DNA of 64,000 nt from Rikenellaceae bacterium. Its GTDB lineage: Bacteria; Bacteroidota; Bacteroidia; Bacteroidales; UBA932. A program made the position numbers and the translations under genes. Of this stretch, positions 54,185-62,529 are shown one piece after another. The stretch spans positions 305,860 to 369,859 of the forward strand of contig DPKJ01000003.1 in assembly GCA_003542575.1 (NCBI GenBank). The letters run 5' to 3'. Positions within the stretch are counted from its first letter, which is position 1. Each line of letters starts with the position of its first letter. The notes beneath the pieces were generated by a model. That model saw nothing but the letters and a program-made list of their open reading frames with translations, searched no databases and was not told the origin of the DNA.

Positions 54185-54410
54185 TGTTTTAAATTGACCA
54201 CCCTCCATGAATTCTCATAAGAGCACCAATTTCCACGACTAATTTGCTTTTATACAAACATATTAATTTTTATTAGTTTTCAAGTTCTTAATCAAATATA
54301 TTTTTCTGATTTTTTCGCAGAGATTCTCCTTGAATTCCAGCCTATAGGCATCGTGCACGATTCTGTCAAGTATTGCATCTGCAATGGTCTGTTCACCTAT
54401 AACTTCCTTT
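54185..54410 (-). mobile_element. istB: IS21-family remnant with the 3' end of istB
   Basis: Minus-strand codons 54408-54263 translate as EVIGEQTIADAILDRI then VHDAYRLEF, the conserved C-terminus of IstB helper ATPases, ending at TAA 54263. The codon before it is interrupted by a stop, so the rest of istB and all of istA are missing. TGTTTTAAATTGACCACCC at 54185 could be the outer end of the element. No intact copy is in the window. Confidence 0.7.
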
Positions 54411-54440
54411 CAAACTCTAGAAAGTAAGGAGACCCCAACT

Positions 54441-54573
54441 CCAGGATTACCTCCCTGCGGTCGTTGATCCTGCAACGGTCGGCAAAACAGCCCAAGAGAA
54501 GAAAACCACTTGCCAGGATTACCTCCCTGCGGTCGTTGATCCTGCAACGGTCGGCAATACAGCCCAAGAGAAG
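54441..54573. repeat. Two 61-bp direct repeats with 72-bp period
   Basis: Units at 54441-54501 and 54513-54573 differ at one base. Each begins CCAGGATTACCTCCCTGCGG, contains GTTGATCCTGCAAC and ends CCCAAGAGAAG. They lie between the IS21 remnant and the tRNA gene. The high identity suggests recent duplication or a repeat family found elsewhere in the genome. Confidence 0.8.
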
Positions 54574-54581
54574 CCAACCCT

Positions 54582-54654
54582 AGGAGCGTTGCTCCTGGTT
54601 TTATTTATTTTGCTTTCGTTTCAGAGCAAGCTCTGACCGATGCAAAATAAATAA
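54582..54654. repeat. Nested hairpins downstream of the tRNA
   Basis: AGGAGC-GTT-GCTCCT at 54582-54596, then TTATTTATTTTGC (54601-54613) pairing perfectly with GCAAAATAAATAA (54642-54654), and inside that loop CAGAGC-AA-GCTCTG (54622-54635). Together they form a cruciform-like structure. Confidence 0.65.
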
Positions 54655-54675
54655 CCCCTTGCTTTTGGCAAGGGG
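54655..54675 (-). terminator. Terminator of the tRNA gene
   Basis: CCCCTTGC and GCAAGGGG flank the loop TTTTG. The stem lies 13 bases past the tRNA 3' end and is followed on the transcript by a T-rich stretch. Confidence 0.65.
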
Positions 54676-54688
54676 TGGGGTTCTCTTG

Positions 54689-54762
54689 TAGCGCGACCCA
54701 GGATTGAACTGGGGACCTCATGATTATGAATCATGCGCTCTAACCATCTGAGCTATCGCGCC
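54689..54762 (-). tRNA. tRNA with CAT anticodon (probably elongator tRNA-Met)
   Basis: 74 bases folding as a cloverleaf: acceptor GGCGCGA/TCGCGCT, D arm GCTC/GAGC with AGATGGTTA loop, anticodon arm CATGA-TTCATAA-TCATG, T arm CCCAG-TTCAATC-CTGGG, discriminator A. The first acceptor pair is G-U. The CAT anticodon serves Met or, if modified to lysidine, Ile; the sequence around it looks like the elongator Met type. CCA is not encoded. Confidence 0.88.
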
Positions 54763-54944
54763 GGAATTGGAGTGCAAAAGTAATACTTTTTTGTAATGTC
54801 ACAAATTCTTTTGTGTGATTTATCTACCTTTGAGTTGCGTAAAATGTACAACAGTGTGGCAAATACTACATAAGAGCTGGTTTTTAACAAACTGTATAGC
54901 ATTACCGCTAACTATTACCGTTAGGTAATATTAATATAAAACCT

Positions 54945-55673
54945 TTGTTTATGAGCAGAGAGAAAAATTGTTTGCCTGCATATTTGACTATCTATAAGAT
55001 TGTTACAGCGAATCCAAGCATACCGAGATTACTCAGAAATCTCGTAACCTTTGTTGTTATTCTAAGCGTTTTTGCAGGTTCTGCTGGTTGCGAGAAGCGT
55101 AAAAACTTTGAGCAGAGGGTTACCGAGGGTGTTTTATGGCAAATGAGTAATTATCCTGAATCACAACTAGTTGATATTTATAAGAACTTTTTCCATGACA
55201 AATTCGGTCCCGGTCACATGATTCCTGATTCCGCCTCTGCCGGAGCGTATATAAGGCGAGAGCTTCAAAACGTTACCGGACCGTCTCAGGTGAATCGTGC
55301 CGAGGTTACCGGCTGGGAGGGGAATTTTGTCAGGGTTGATCTTGTGGTTTTGAAGGAGAATCTGGTGAGCTATCCCGTTTTCATGGAGGCTTTTATGGAG
55401 AGTGCGCAGGGAGTGGTGCCTCCGGCGGTTGATGAGTGGCGGGGAGAGTGGAGGCGTATTGAGCGAATTATTAGAAGGTTATATCCTTATATCCCGGATT
55501 TAGAGAGGGATTCGCGGTTTTTGGACTCTCTGCTGTCAAAGGGCAAGTATGTGGTACACCACAGTGAAACATATACACAGCATTACGACCCGCACTACCG
55601 CTTGTTCAAAAAGCAAGTTTTCGAAACCCGCCTGCAACCTTTGTTGATTTTAAGTTCTCCTGCAAACATTTGA
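54945..55673 (+). CDS. Conserved Bacteroidota protein of unknown function, exported
   Basis: 242 residues. A hydrophobic stretch near residues 32-50 ends in AGSAGC, a possible lipobox far from the N-terminus, so the true start may be later than the Met at 54945. The mature part contains LVDIYKNFFHDKFGPGHMI, AGAYIRRELQ, RVDLVVLKEN and, near the C-terminus, VVHHSETYTQHYDPHYRLFKK, where conserved His and Tyr residues suggest a metal or active site. I have seen this pattern in Bacteroidota proteins of unknown function but cannot assign an activity. Confidence 0.6.
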   Translation: MFMSREKNCLPAYLTIYKIVTANPSIPRLLRNLVTFVVILSVFAGSAGCEKRKNFEQRVTEGVLWQMSNYPESQLVDIYKNFFHDKFGPGHMIPDSASAGAYIRRELQNVTGPSQVNRAEVTGWEGNFVRVDLVVLKENLVSYPVFMEAFMESAQGVVPPAVDEWRGEWRRIERIIRRLYPYIPDLERDSRFLDSLLSKGKYVVHHSETYTQHYDPHYRLFKKQVFETRLQPLLILSSPANI

Positions 55674-55711
55674 ACACAAGCATTTTACAATTGTCATTCT
55701 TCCACAATGTT

Positions 55712-55848
55712 TCTCCGCGCCACTTTTGGACAACTATTTGAATTTGTATAAGTTACAAATGAGACTTTTTGTTTTTTTACACATTGTTGACGAAGTCTGT
55801 TTTGCAAAACACATTTATTCTGGCACATAGCCAAAACTGGCGCGGAGA
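55712..55848. repeat. Inverted-repeat element 1
   Basis: 18-bp ends, TCTCCGCGCCACTTTTGG at 55712-55729 and its near-perfect complement at 55831-55848 (17 of 18). The 137-bp unit carries no gene. The same end sequence recurs in element 3, pointing to a MITE-like family. Confidence 0.7.
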
Positions 55849-55862
55849 TCATAGCGGAAGTA

Positions 55863-55968
55863 ATCCCTGGGATTCTTTCCTTTTAACTGAAAATCAGCTA
55901 TTTAGATAAAAGATCCATCGAGTGCTAACGCCTTGAAAATGAAAGAAAAGGAAAGAATTCCCAGGGAT
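55863..55968. repeat. Inverted-repeat element 2
   Basis: Ends ATCCCTGGGATTCTTTCC (55863-55880, continuing TTTT) and its complement ending CCCAGGGAT (55946-55968), 22-23 bp with a single indel. The 106-bp unit is unrelated in sequence to its neighbours and lies exactly between elements 1 and 3. Confidence 0.65.
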
Positions 55969-56020
55969 GAATTGATGATTGATAAATGCTCATTCATGGA
56001 TTTTGTGAGTACGAAATTTA

Positions 56021-56146
56021 TCTCCGCGCCAGTTTGTGGTATTTATTTGATTATCTATAGATTGAAAACGAGCCAATTTTTTGCTTAAAATTGGCTCGTT
56101 TTTATGTGACTGATATTGTGATTGTTACCACAAACTGGCGCGGAGA
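56021..56146. repeat. Inverted-repeat element 3
   Basis: Perfect 21-bp ends at 56021-56041 and 56126-56146, starting TCTCCGCGCCAGTTTGTGG. The 126-bp unit contains a central 16-bp stem that also works as a terminator. The ends match those of element 1 at most positions. Confidence 0.75.
56065..56102. terminator. Bidirectional terminator downstream of ispF
   Basis: AAAACGAGCCAATTTT and its perfect complement form a 16-bp stem with a 6-base loop. A/T runs on both sides let it serve ispF and any plus-strand transcript. Confidence 0.7.
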
Positions 56147-56176
56147 ATTTCCCGGTCTCTCTGCTTCCCGGTCTCC

Positions 56177-56653
56177 CTAGATTTTTTCCAGTAACACAAC
56201 CGCATAAGCCTCGATGCCCTCTTCGCGGCCGACAAAGCCTAATCGTTCGGTGGTGGTAGCCTTTACGGAGATGCGGTCGGCGGTGCAGCCGATTATGTCT
56301 GCCAGGGTGGTTCGCATTTCGATAATGCGGGGAGCCAGTTTGGGACGCTGCAACGCTACTGTGATATCGGCGTTGGCCAATCTGTAGCCGTGAAGGGCAA
56401 CCAACCGGCAAACCTCTTTAAGCAGAATCTTGCTGTCAATACCCTTGAATTCGTCAGAAGTATCAGGAAAGTGCTTGCCAATATCGCCCAGAGCCAACGC
56501 CCCAAGCATTGCATCGCACAACGCATGAATTGGTGTGTCGCCGTCAGAATGAGCCACACAGCCCTTTTCGTGTTCAATTTTTAAACCGCAGATCCAGAGC
56601 GGAAAGCCCGGGGCAAGCGAATGAACATCATATCCGTTTCCAATTCTGTACAT
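56177..56653 (-). CDS. ispF: 2-C-methyl-D-erythritol 2,4-cyclodiphosphate synthase
   Basis: 158 residues, the usual length. It cyclises CDP-methylerythritol 2-phosphate in the MEP isoprenoid pathway. Metal ligands are in GNGYDVHSL (D8, H10) and in the downstream His; GCVAHSDGDTPIHALCDAMLGALALGDIG is the signature (split here as HSDGDTPIHALCDAMLGA). ADITVALQRPKLAPRI and RISVKATTTERLGFVGREEGI (ATTTERLGF) complete the trimer-interface and substrate motifs. Divergent from the mutL block. Confidence 0.96.
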   Translation of the reverse strand: MYRIGNGYDVHSLAPGFPLWICGLKIEHEKGCVAHSDGDTPIHALCDAMLGALALGDIGKHFPDTSDEFKGIDSKILLKEVCRLVALHGYRLANADITVALQRPKLAPRIIEMRTTLADIIGCTADRISVKATTTERLGFVGREEGIEAYAVVLLEKI

Positions 56654-56752
56654 GCTACTAATGCAAATATTAAATATTAAATGAGATTTTTACTCTTAAA
56701 CTCAAATGTTATCTGTTAAACAAAGCTACAACAAAATTCCTATATTTATTGT

Positions 56753-56760
56753 TATCTTTG
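56753..56760 (+). promoter_or_regulatory. -7 promoter element of the mutL block
   Basis: TATCTTTG matches TAnnTTTG, with TATCTTTGTA a very common form in Bacteroidales. It lies 20 bases before the ATG at 56780. No convincing TTTG is seen at -33. Confidence 0.45.
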
Positions 56761-56779
56761 TAGTGATAAAATCAGGGTT

Positions 56780-57088
56780 ATGGGTTTAAATTTTAGCTTT
56801 TTCAAGACTCCAAAACACAGAGTCTTTAACTATCAGCCCCTCTATTATGACCCCCGCAAAGAGGCTCTCGAAGAGAGAATTGCCCGTGCAAGGGAAGGAG
56901 AGAAGGGCAAGGAGCACGACTATGTTCCGGGAAAAAATATCAGGACAAATTTTCGCAAAGCACTTTATGACAACCGCAAACAAGCAGGTTCACCCATAGT
57001 TATGAGACTAATCGTGATGCTGTCGCTTGTTGGATTGGCCGCAGCGCTCTACTTCTTTGCCAAATCAATCGGTCTGTTTTTTGTTTAA
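56780..57088 (+). CDS. Small membrane protein preceding mutL
   Basis: 102 residues. N-terminal 75 residues are charged (KTPKHRVFNYQPLYYDPRKEALEERIARARE), the C-terminus is one hydrophobic helix (MRLIVMLSLVGLAAALYFFAKSIG, split as two runs). The YQPLYYDPRKE motif is typical of a conserved Bacteroidota protein encoded before mutL. Function unknown. 36 bases separate it from mutL. Confidence 0.75.
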   Translation: MGLNFSFFKTPKHRVFNYQPLYYDPRKEALEERIARAREGEKGKEHDYVPGKNIRTNFRKALYDNRKQAGSPIVMRLIVMLSLVGLAAALYFFAKSIGLFFV

Positions 57089-57124
57089 CCGCTACTTCGT
57101 ATAATCTGTTCTTCGTAAAATCAA

Positions 57125-58957
57125 ATGATAAAAGTACTTCCGGCTCATATTTCTAATCTCATTGCAGCAGGAGAGGTTGTTCAACGACCGGCCTCTGTTG
57201 TCAAAGAACTTGTGGAGAATGCCGTAGATGCAGGAGCCGCAAATATTCATGTAATAATCAGAGATTCAGGAAGAACCCTCATTCAAATAATTGATGACGG
57301 CTGCGGCATGTCGCCCGAAGATGCCAGAACCTCCTTTCTCAGGCACGCCACATCAAAAATAACAACAGCAGAAGATCTCACAAACATACACACATTCGGC
57401 TTCAGAGGAGAGGCACTGGCCTCGGTATGCTCGGTTGCAGAGGTAATTTTACGAACAAAGAGATCAATTGATGAGACCGGGTTCGAGGTAAAATTTGCTG
57501 AATCAAAGCAGGTTTCAGAAGGAGAAGTCTCAACACCTAACGGATCCAACTTCATGGTTCGCAACCTCTTTTACAACATACCGGCAAGACGAAAATTTCT
57601 CAAATCAGACGCCACCGAATTCAGACAAATACTTGCCGAATTCTCTCGCATTGCAATAACCCGCCCCGATATACACTTCAGACTCTCTCACAACAGCGGA
57701 GAGATTCTCAACCTCCCCCCGGCAACCCTCAAGAGACGCATTCAGGATACCGCAGGCAAAGATATGGGCAAAGAGCTGGTAGAAATATCGGTAAAGACCT
57801 CAATCATAAATATAAGCGGCTACATTGGAAAGCCCGAAGACTCAAGAAAAACGCCAGGTTACCAATACCTTTTTGCCAACAACCGATACTTCCGCAGCCC
57901 CTATTTTCAGAAGGCGGTTCTTAAAGCATACGACGGACTCATACAGGAAGGGACCCTGCCATCTTTCTTCATATTCTTCGAGACCAACCCCCAAAAGCTG
58001 GACGTAAATATACACCCCTCAAAGACAGAGATTAAGTTTGAGGACGACTCCGCAATATTCGACATCCTATACTCAGGCACCAGAGAATCACTCGGCAAAA
58101 ACTCATTTATGCCAAGCATTGACTTTGACCAGGATGGAGCGCCCGATATTCCAAAGGTCAACACAAGCTTTTACGTAGCCCCCCCAAAGATAAACTACGA
58201 CCCACTCTTCAACCCATTTAAAGACTTAGGCGGTGAGACTCCTGAAGAGATTGATCGCAGATTTCACTCTGCAGATAATTCTGCAAACCCACAATTTTTC
58301 AATCCGGCATTCAACTCCGGCTCCGGTCACTCCTCTTCTTACTCTTCAAACGAAGGCTCAGACCCACTCTTCAACGACGAAGCTATCCCCGCAAAACCCC
58401 TGCTACAAATCTCAGGCAGGTATATAATGACAACCATCAAAAGCGGAGTAATTCTAATTGACATCAAAAGAGCAAGGGAGCGAATTCTTTACGAAAAATA
58501 TACTCAAACTCTGAGAGAAGGGGTAGGAATAATTCAGCAATCACTCTTTCCCGTGAGCGTAGAGGCAGGCCTCAATACACTCTCAATTTTGAAAGAGAAC
58601 GAAAGCGTGCTAAAATATCTGGGCTTTGATATATCCCTGACTCATGATTCAGCTACAGTCAGCGCACTTCCGGAGGGTTTTTCAGATGATTTCGAGACAA
58701 TGGAAGAGGTTTTAGACAATCTGGCAGAGATGCTATCCGAAGAGGGGAACGATTTTGGCAAGAGATCGGTAGAGCAACTAGCTGCAAAACTGGCAAAAGC
58801 AGGAAGTTTTGGGAAAAATGAACCACTAAACAACCTTGAGGCACAAACTTTGGTAGATACACTATTTGCATGCAAAGAGCCCAACTACACCCCGGCGGGC
58901 AACAGTTGCCTAAAGGTAATAACAGCAGATGAAATCAGCGCAATGCTAAACCGATAG
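57125..58957 (+). CDS. mutL: DNA mismatch repair protein MutL
   Basis: 610 residues. GHKL ATPase: IAAGEVVQRPASVVKELVENAVDAGA (motif I, ELVENAVDAGA with the catalytic Glu), DDGCGMS (motif II), HATSKI and FGFRGEAL (motif III), then NLFYNIPARRKFLK and NPQKLDVNIHPSKTEIKFED. The C-terminal dimerisation domain (about 430-610) ends PNYTPAGNSCLKVI; the last region lacks the DQHA(x)2E(x)4E endonuclease motif (it reads DIKRARERILYEK at the corresponding place), so the nicking activity may be absent. It couples MutS recognition to repair. Confidence 0.96.
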   Translation: MIKVLPAHISNLIAAGEVVQRPASVVKELVENAVDAGAANIHVIIRDSGRTLIQIIDDGCGMSPEDARTSFLRHATSKITTAEDLTNIHTFGFRGEALASVCSVAEVILRTKRSIDETGFEVKFAESKQVSEGEVSTPNGSNFMVRNLFYNIPARRKFLKSDATEFRQILAEFSRIAITRPDIHFRLSHNSGEILNLPPATLKRRIQDTAGKDMGKELVEISVKTSIINISGYIGKPEDSRKTPGYQYLFANNRYFRSPYFQKAVLKAYDGLIQEGTLPSFFIFFETNPQKLDVNIHPSKTEIKFEDDSAIFDILYSGTRESLGKNSFMPSIDFDQDGAPDIPKVNTSFYVAPPKINYDPLFNPFKDLGGETPEEIDRRFHSADNSANPQFFNPAFNSGSGHSSSYSSNEGSDPLFNDEAIPAKPLLQISGRYIMTTIKSGVILIDIKRARERILYEKYTQTLREGVGIIQQSLFPVSVEAGLNTLSILKENESVLKYLGFDISLTHDSATVSALPEGFSDDFETMEEVLDNLAEMLSEEGNDFGKRSVEQLAAKLAKAGSFGKNEPLNNLEAQTLVDTLFACKEPNYTPAGNSCLKVITADEISAMLNR

Positions 58958-59004
58958 ATAGCAACCTATTAAACAGATAATTACAAATTTAGAAAATAAC
59001 TATC

Positions 59005-59685
59005 ATGTATATTAACAGAGGATCCGGATTTTTGGGAAACATGCCCCCCGTTGTAAAAAATCTTGTGATCATTAACGCCATAATGCTTTTAATAAGCATG
59101 CTTACCAAAGAGTTTATGTACGAAAAGTTTGCACTTTTCTACTTTGAATCTCCCCTGTTTAAACCATACCAACTTGTAACCCACATGTTTATGCACGGGA
59201 ACTTCCTGCATCTCTTTTTCAACATGTACTCGCTCATTATTTTCGGGATAGTTCTTGAACAGGTCTGGGGAAGCAAGAAATTCTTCATCTACTATATGGT
59301 CACAGGTCTGGGAGCAGCACTGCTCCACTCATTTGTTCTGTTTCTTGAGGTCTCGGCACTTGAGAAAGCATACGAAGTAGGAAACATGATGGCAGCAAAC
59401 GGAATACAGGCAATGTATATGACACCAACGGTGGGAGCATCTGGAGCTGTATTCGGAGTGTTGTTAGCCTACGGAATGTTGTTCCCAAATAATGTACTGC
59501 AACTCATCTTTCCACCCGTAGCACTTAAAGCCAAATGGTTTGTAATGATATTCGGAGCAATTGAACTCTATCTGGGGCTCTCTAAACCGGGAAGCAGCAT
59601 AGCCCATTTTGCCCACCTTGGAGGTATGCTATTCGGATATTTGCTTATATTGTACTGGAAAAGAAAGAACAGAATGTACTTTTAA
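59005..59685 (+). CDS. Rhomboid family intramembrane serine protease
   Basis: 226 residues and six hydrophobic helices. HMFMHGNFLHLFFNMYSLIIFG (Asn-bearing helix; split as HGNFLHLFFNMYSL) , GASGAVFGVLLAYG with the catalytic Ser, and AHFAHLGGMLFGYLL with the catalytic His are the three rhomboid hallmarks. Cleaves membrane proteins within the bilayer; substrates unknown. Followed after 10 bases by the EEP gene. Confidence 0.92.
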   Translation: MYINRGSGFLGNMPPVVKNLVIINAIMLLISMLTKEFMYEKFALFYFESPLFKPYQLVTHMFMHGNFLHLFFNMYSLIIFGIVLEQVWGSKKFFIYYMVTGLGAALLHSFVLFLEVSALEKAYEVGNMMAANGIQAMYMTPTVGASGAVFGVLLAYGMLFPNNVLQLIFPPVALKAKWFVMIFGAIELYLGLSKPGSSIAHFAHLGGMLFGYLLILYWKRKNRMYF

Positions 59686-59695
59686 CATATCCCAA

Positions 59696-60772
59696 ATGGG
59701 AAGCAGAAGAAAAAGATCCCCCTGGCCATTGGCCCTTCTTTTCCGACTGGCAGTAATTGCGGCAGCGGTATCATTGTTTATGTCATATATATCGCTTTAC
59801 ATAAACCCATCTTCCACCTCAATTCCGCTCTATTTTGGACTCTACTTTATACCCCTGGTCTTTATAAACCTCTTCATTCTGCTTTTAGGAATTATAAGAC
59901 GCTCCGGAGCAGTCTGGATCACATTTATTGTGCTCCTGCCATCAATCCTGTTTGCCGATATGTTCGTCCGCTGGGGAGAGGTAAACATTGGACCGGATGG
60001 AACAGCCCTAAAGGTGTGCACATATAATGTAGGAACCTTTACACAAGGGCATAAAAAAGATAGAAATTTTAATATCAGTGGAATCGAAAAATTTATAGCC
60101 TCTCAGGACCCTCATGTTGTCTGCTTCCAGGAGTTTTACATAAAAGACACAAACGAAATCAAAGGAATTTTAAGCAATTACCCATACAGATATTACCACC
60201 TTTTCGGCACAAGAAGCAACACCAAATTCGGCAACATCACATATAGTAAATATCCCATTGTAAACGGAGGAAAATTGGTTTTCAAGGGCAGCACAAACCT
60301 CTGCATATACACCGATATTATGCTAGGAGGCAAAACTGTAAGAATATATAACACCCACCTTGAATCACACTCAATCTCGTTTACAACACTTGTTAAAAGA
60401 ATGAGAGAGAGCAGCAGTGTTACCGAAGAGATATATGAAGTTCACGACAGAATGGCAGGCACCTTCAGAAAGAGAGCACTACAGGTTGACTCAATTGTTT
60501 CACATGCAAACGGAAGCAACTACTTGTCAATTATTTGCGGCGACCTCAACGACACCCCCATGTCCTATACCTACAATAAACTTACTAACGATAAAGATGA
60601 CAGCTTCCGGCAATCCGGCAAAGGGTTCAGCGCAACCTACTCCCTTTTCTGGCCATTGCTTAGAATCGACTACATTCTCTATCCTTCGCCAATATGGAGT
60701 CTGAGCCACAACACTCCAAGGATAAGATATTCCGATCACTTTCCGGTTGTATCCGAGCTAACTATACCATAG
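59696..60772 (+). CDS. Membrane-anchored endonuclease/exonuclease/phosphatase family protein
   Basis: About 358 residues from the ATG at 59696 (MGSRRKRSPW); the open frame begins 29 codons earlier inside the rhomboid gene. Three hydrophobic helices lead (about 12-95), then the EEP domain: LKVCTYNVGTF, VVCFQEFYI (catalytic Glu), NTHLESHSISF (His), IICGDLNDTPMSYTY (Asp, Asn) and RYSDHFPVVSEL (final His). It is a metal-dependent phosphodiesterase fold of unknown substrate, probably facing the cytoplasm or periplasm on the membrane. Co-transcribed with rhomboid and GT4. Confidence 0.88.
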   Translation: MGSRRKRSPWPLALLFRLAVIAAAVSLFMSYISLYINPSSTSIPLYFGLYFIPLVFINLFILLLGIIRRSGAVWITFIVLLPSILFADMFVRWGEVNIGPDGTALKVCTYNVGTFTQGHKKDRNFNISGIEKFIASQDPHVVCFQEFYIKDTNEIKGILSNYPYRYYHLFGTRSNTKFGNITYSKYPIVNGGKLVFKGSTNLCIYTDIMLGGKTVRIYNTHLESHSISFTTLVKRMRESSSVTEEIYEVHDRMAGTFRKRALQVDSIVSHANGSNYLSIICGDLNDTPMSYTYNKLTNDKDDSFRQSGKGFSATYSLFWPLLRIDYILYPSPIWSLSHNTPRIRYSDHFPVVSELTIP

Positions 60773-60775
60773 ACG

Positions 60776-61909
60776 ATGTACAGGATTGGATTTGATGCAA
60801 GAAGAGCATTTAAAAACTTCGGAGGATTAGGCAATTACAGCCGCTCTTCGATATCTTCGCTTTCACAATTTTTCAACTATAACGAATATTACCTCTATAC
60901 TCCACCATATAAAGATCATTCGTTGTTCGCCTTCAGTGACTCTTCAAACGTAACTATCCGTACCCCAAAGGGCCTCTCGGCAATTTCCACAGCATACTGG
61001 AGAGAGTACTCAATAAAAAAAGCAATTGAAAAAGACAACCTCGATCTCTACCACGGACTTACCGGCGAACTGCCACTCAGCAATACAGACATTCCAAAAG
61101 TTGTAACAATACATGATCTTGATTGCCACAGATACCCCATGTATTACAGACCATTTGACAGATGGTTATGCTCGGCAAGAATCTCCCGATCGGCAAAGAG
61201 TGCAAACAAAATCATTGCAGTCAGCAAACAGACAGCAGACGACATAGTAGAATTTTTCGGAACAGACCGCTCTAAAATCGAAATAGTTCACCCAAGTTGT
61301 GACCCACAGTTTTACACACCCGCCTCTGCAGAAAAAGCACAACAGGTAAAAGAGAAATATAACCTGCCAAAACGCTTCATAGTGGCAATGGGAGCAATTG
61401 AAGAGAGAAAAAATGTTGTAAGCATTGTAAAAGCCCTGCCAAGACTGCCCAAAGATATCAAACTCTACTGCTTTGGTAAATGGACTCCATATGCACTTAA
61501 CATAATGGCAGTTGCAGAGAATCTGGGAGTCAGAGACCGTGTAGTTTTAATACATGACGCCGATTTCTCTTTGATGCCCGCAATATACTCTCTTGCCGAA
61601 GCGCTGATATATGTATCCCACTCAGAGGGTTTTGGAATACCTGTGCTGGAAGGAATTACATACGGTATCCCCGTTATCACAAGCGGAGGGTCATCAATGG
61701 CAGAGGCAGGAGGAGATGCCGCACTTTATGCAAACCCACTCTCACCAAGCGATATCGGAGACAAAATTGAGATGATACTCTCCTCTCCTACTCTAAGACA
61801 CAGCATGATAGAGCGAGGATTCGACCACGCCAGGCAATTCAGAAACGATAAAGCAGCAGAGAAGTTGTTTGAAATTTACACAAAGACAATTAATGAGTTT
61901 AAAAAATAG
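60776..61909 (+). CDS. GT4 family glycosyltransferase
   Basis: 377 residues, GT-B fold. N-terminal domain: IGFDARRAFKNFGGLGNYSRSSI (split as ARRAFKNFGGLGNYSRS), YHGLTGELPL; C-terminal domain: FIVAMGAIEERKNVVSIVKALP, RVVLIHDADFSLMPAIYSLAEALIYVSHSEGFGIPVLEGI with the E-x7-E nucleotide-sugar motif (EGFGIPVLE). No membrane segment, so cytosolic or membrane-associated. It starts 3 bases after the EEP stop. Donor and acceptor unknown; likely an envelope glycan. Confidence 0.9.
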   Translation: MYRIGFDARRAFKNFGGLGNYSRSSISSLSQFFNYNEYYLYTPPYKDHSLFAFSDSSNVTIRTPKGLSAISTAYWREYSIKKAIEKDNLDLYHGLTGELPLSNTDIPKVVTIHDLDCHRYPMYYRPFDRWLCSARISRSAKSANKIIAVSKQTADDIVEFFGTDRSKIEIVHPSCDPQFYTPASAEKAQQVKEKYNLPKRFIVAMGAIEERKNVVSIVKALPRLPKDIKLYCFGKWTPYALNIMAVAENLGVRDRVVLIHDADFSLMPAIYSLAEALIYVSHSEGFGIPVLEGITYGIPVITSGGSSMAEAGGDAALYANPLSPSDIGDKIEMILSSPTLRHSMIERGFDHARQFRNDKAAEKLFEIYTKTINEFKK

Positions 61910-61953
61910 AGACACAACAATAAAACTAACTTGAATTAAACAGAAAAGAAAAA

Positions 61954-62529
61954 ATGGAAGCTGAAATCAGAAAAGCAGTTGAAGAGGCCGTTAAGGCACT
62001 AAAGGAGGGAGGTATAATTCTCTTTCCTACAGACACCGTTTGGGCGTTAGGTTGTGATGCCTCCAACCGTGAGGCAGTTCAGAAACTGATTTCTATAACC
62101 GGTATCAAATCAAACAAGGGAATGATTTTGCTTGTTCCCGACATGAACATGGTTTACAAGTACATTAAAGAGGTTCCTGAAATTGCCGAAGAGGTAGTTG
62201 AGGCTTCAGATACTCCACTAACGATAATTTACCCGCAGGCACTTAATGTTGCCCCGGAAGTTACAGCAGAAGACAAATCCGTAGCAATAAGAGTAGTAAC
62301 ACACCCATTTTGTACCGCCATGCTAAATAGATTCGGCAGGGCTGTTGTAACTGCAACAGAAGGCTTTACAGAGGACAACTATCCTGCACTTTTCGAAGAG
62401 TTTGATGACGAAATTACCGCAAAACTACAGTGGCAGGCAAATCCGATGTTAGAGGCCGGCTTCACCGGTAAACCATCATCAATAATGTATCTGGGTCAAG
62501 GGGGTGTTGTTAAAATAATCCGCAAATAA
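61954..62529 (+). CDS. L-threonylcarbamoyladenylate synthase (Sua5/YrdC/YciO family)
   Basis: 191 residues. YrdC fold: GGIILFPTDTVWALGCDASNREAV (split as ILFPTDTVWALGCDAS), KSNKGMILLVPDM, PLTIIYPQALNV, KSVAIRVVTHPFC and the late SSIMYLG. This short form without the Sua5 C-terminal domain makes threonylcarbamoyl-AMP for tRNA t6A, or is the YciO-like paralogue. The stop overlaps the next gene's ATG by one base. Confidence 0.87.
   Translation: MEAEIRKAVEEAVKALKEGGIILFPTDTVWALGCDASNREAVQKLISITGIKSNKGMILLVPDMNMVYKYIKEVPEIAEEVVEASDTPLTIIYPQALNVAPEVTAEDKSVAIRVVTHPFCTAMLNRFGRAVVTATEGFTEDNYPALFEEFDDEITAKLQWQANPMLEAGFTGKPSSIMYLGQGGVVKIIRK

Noticed and set aside
54441..54573. CRISPR array
   Set aside because: Only two long units with an 11-base gap of non-spacer type; no cas genes nearby.
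56085..56584. Several open frames overlapping ispF on both strands
   Set aside because: They are shadows in other frames; ispF has all family motifs.
59609..59695. Upstream 29 codons of the EEP gene frame inside the rhomboid gene
   Set aside because: They translate the rhomboid coding sequence in another frame; the ATG at 59696 starts directly before the first membrane helix.
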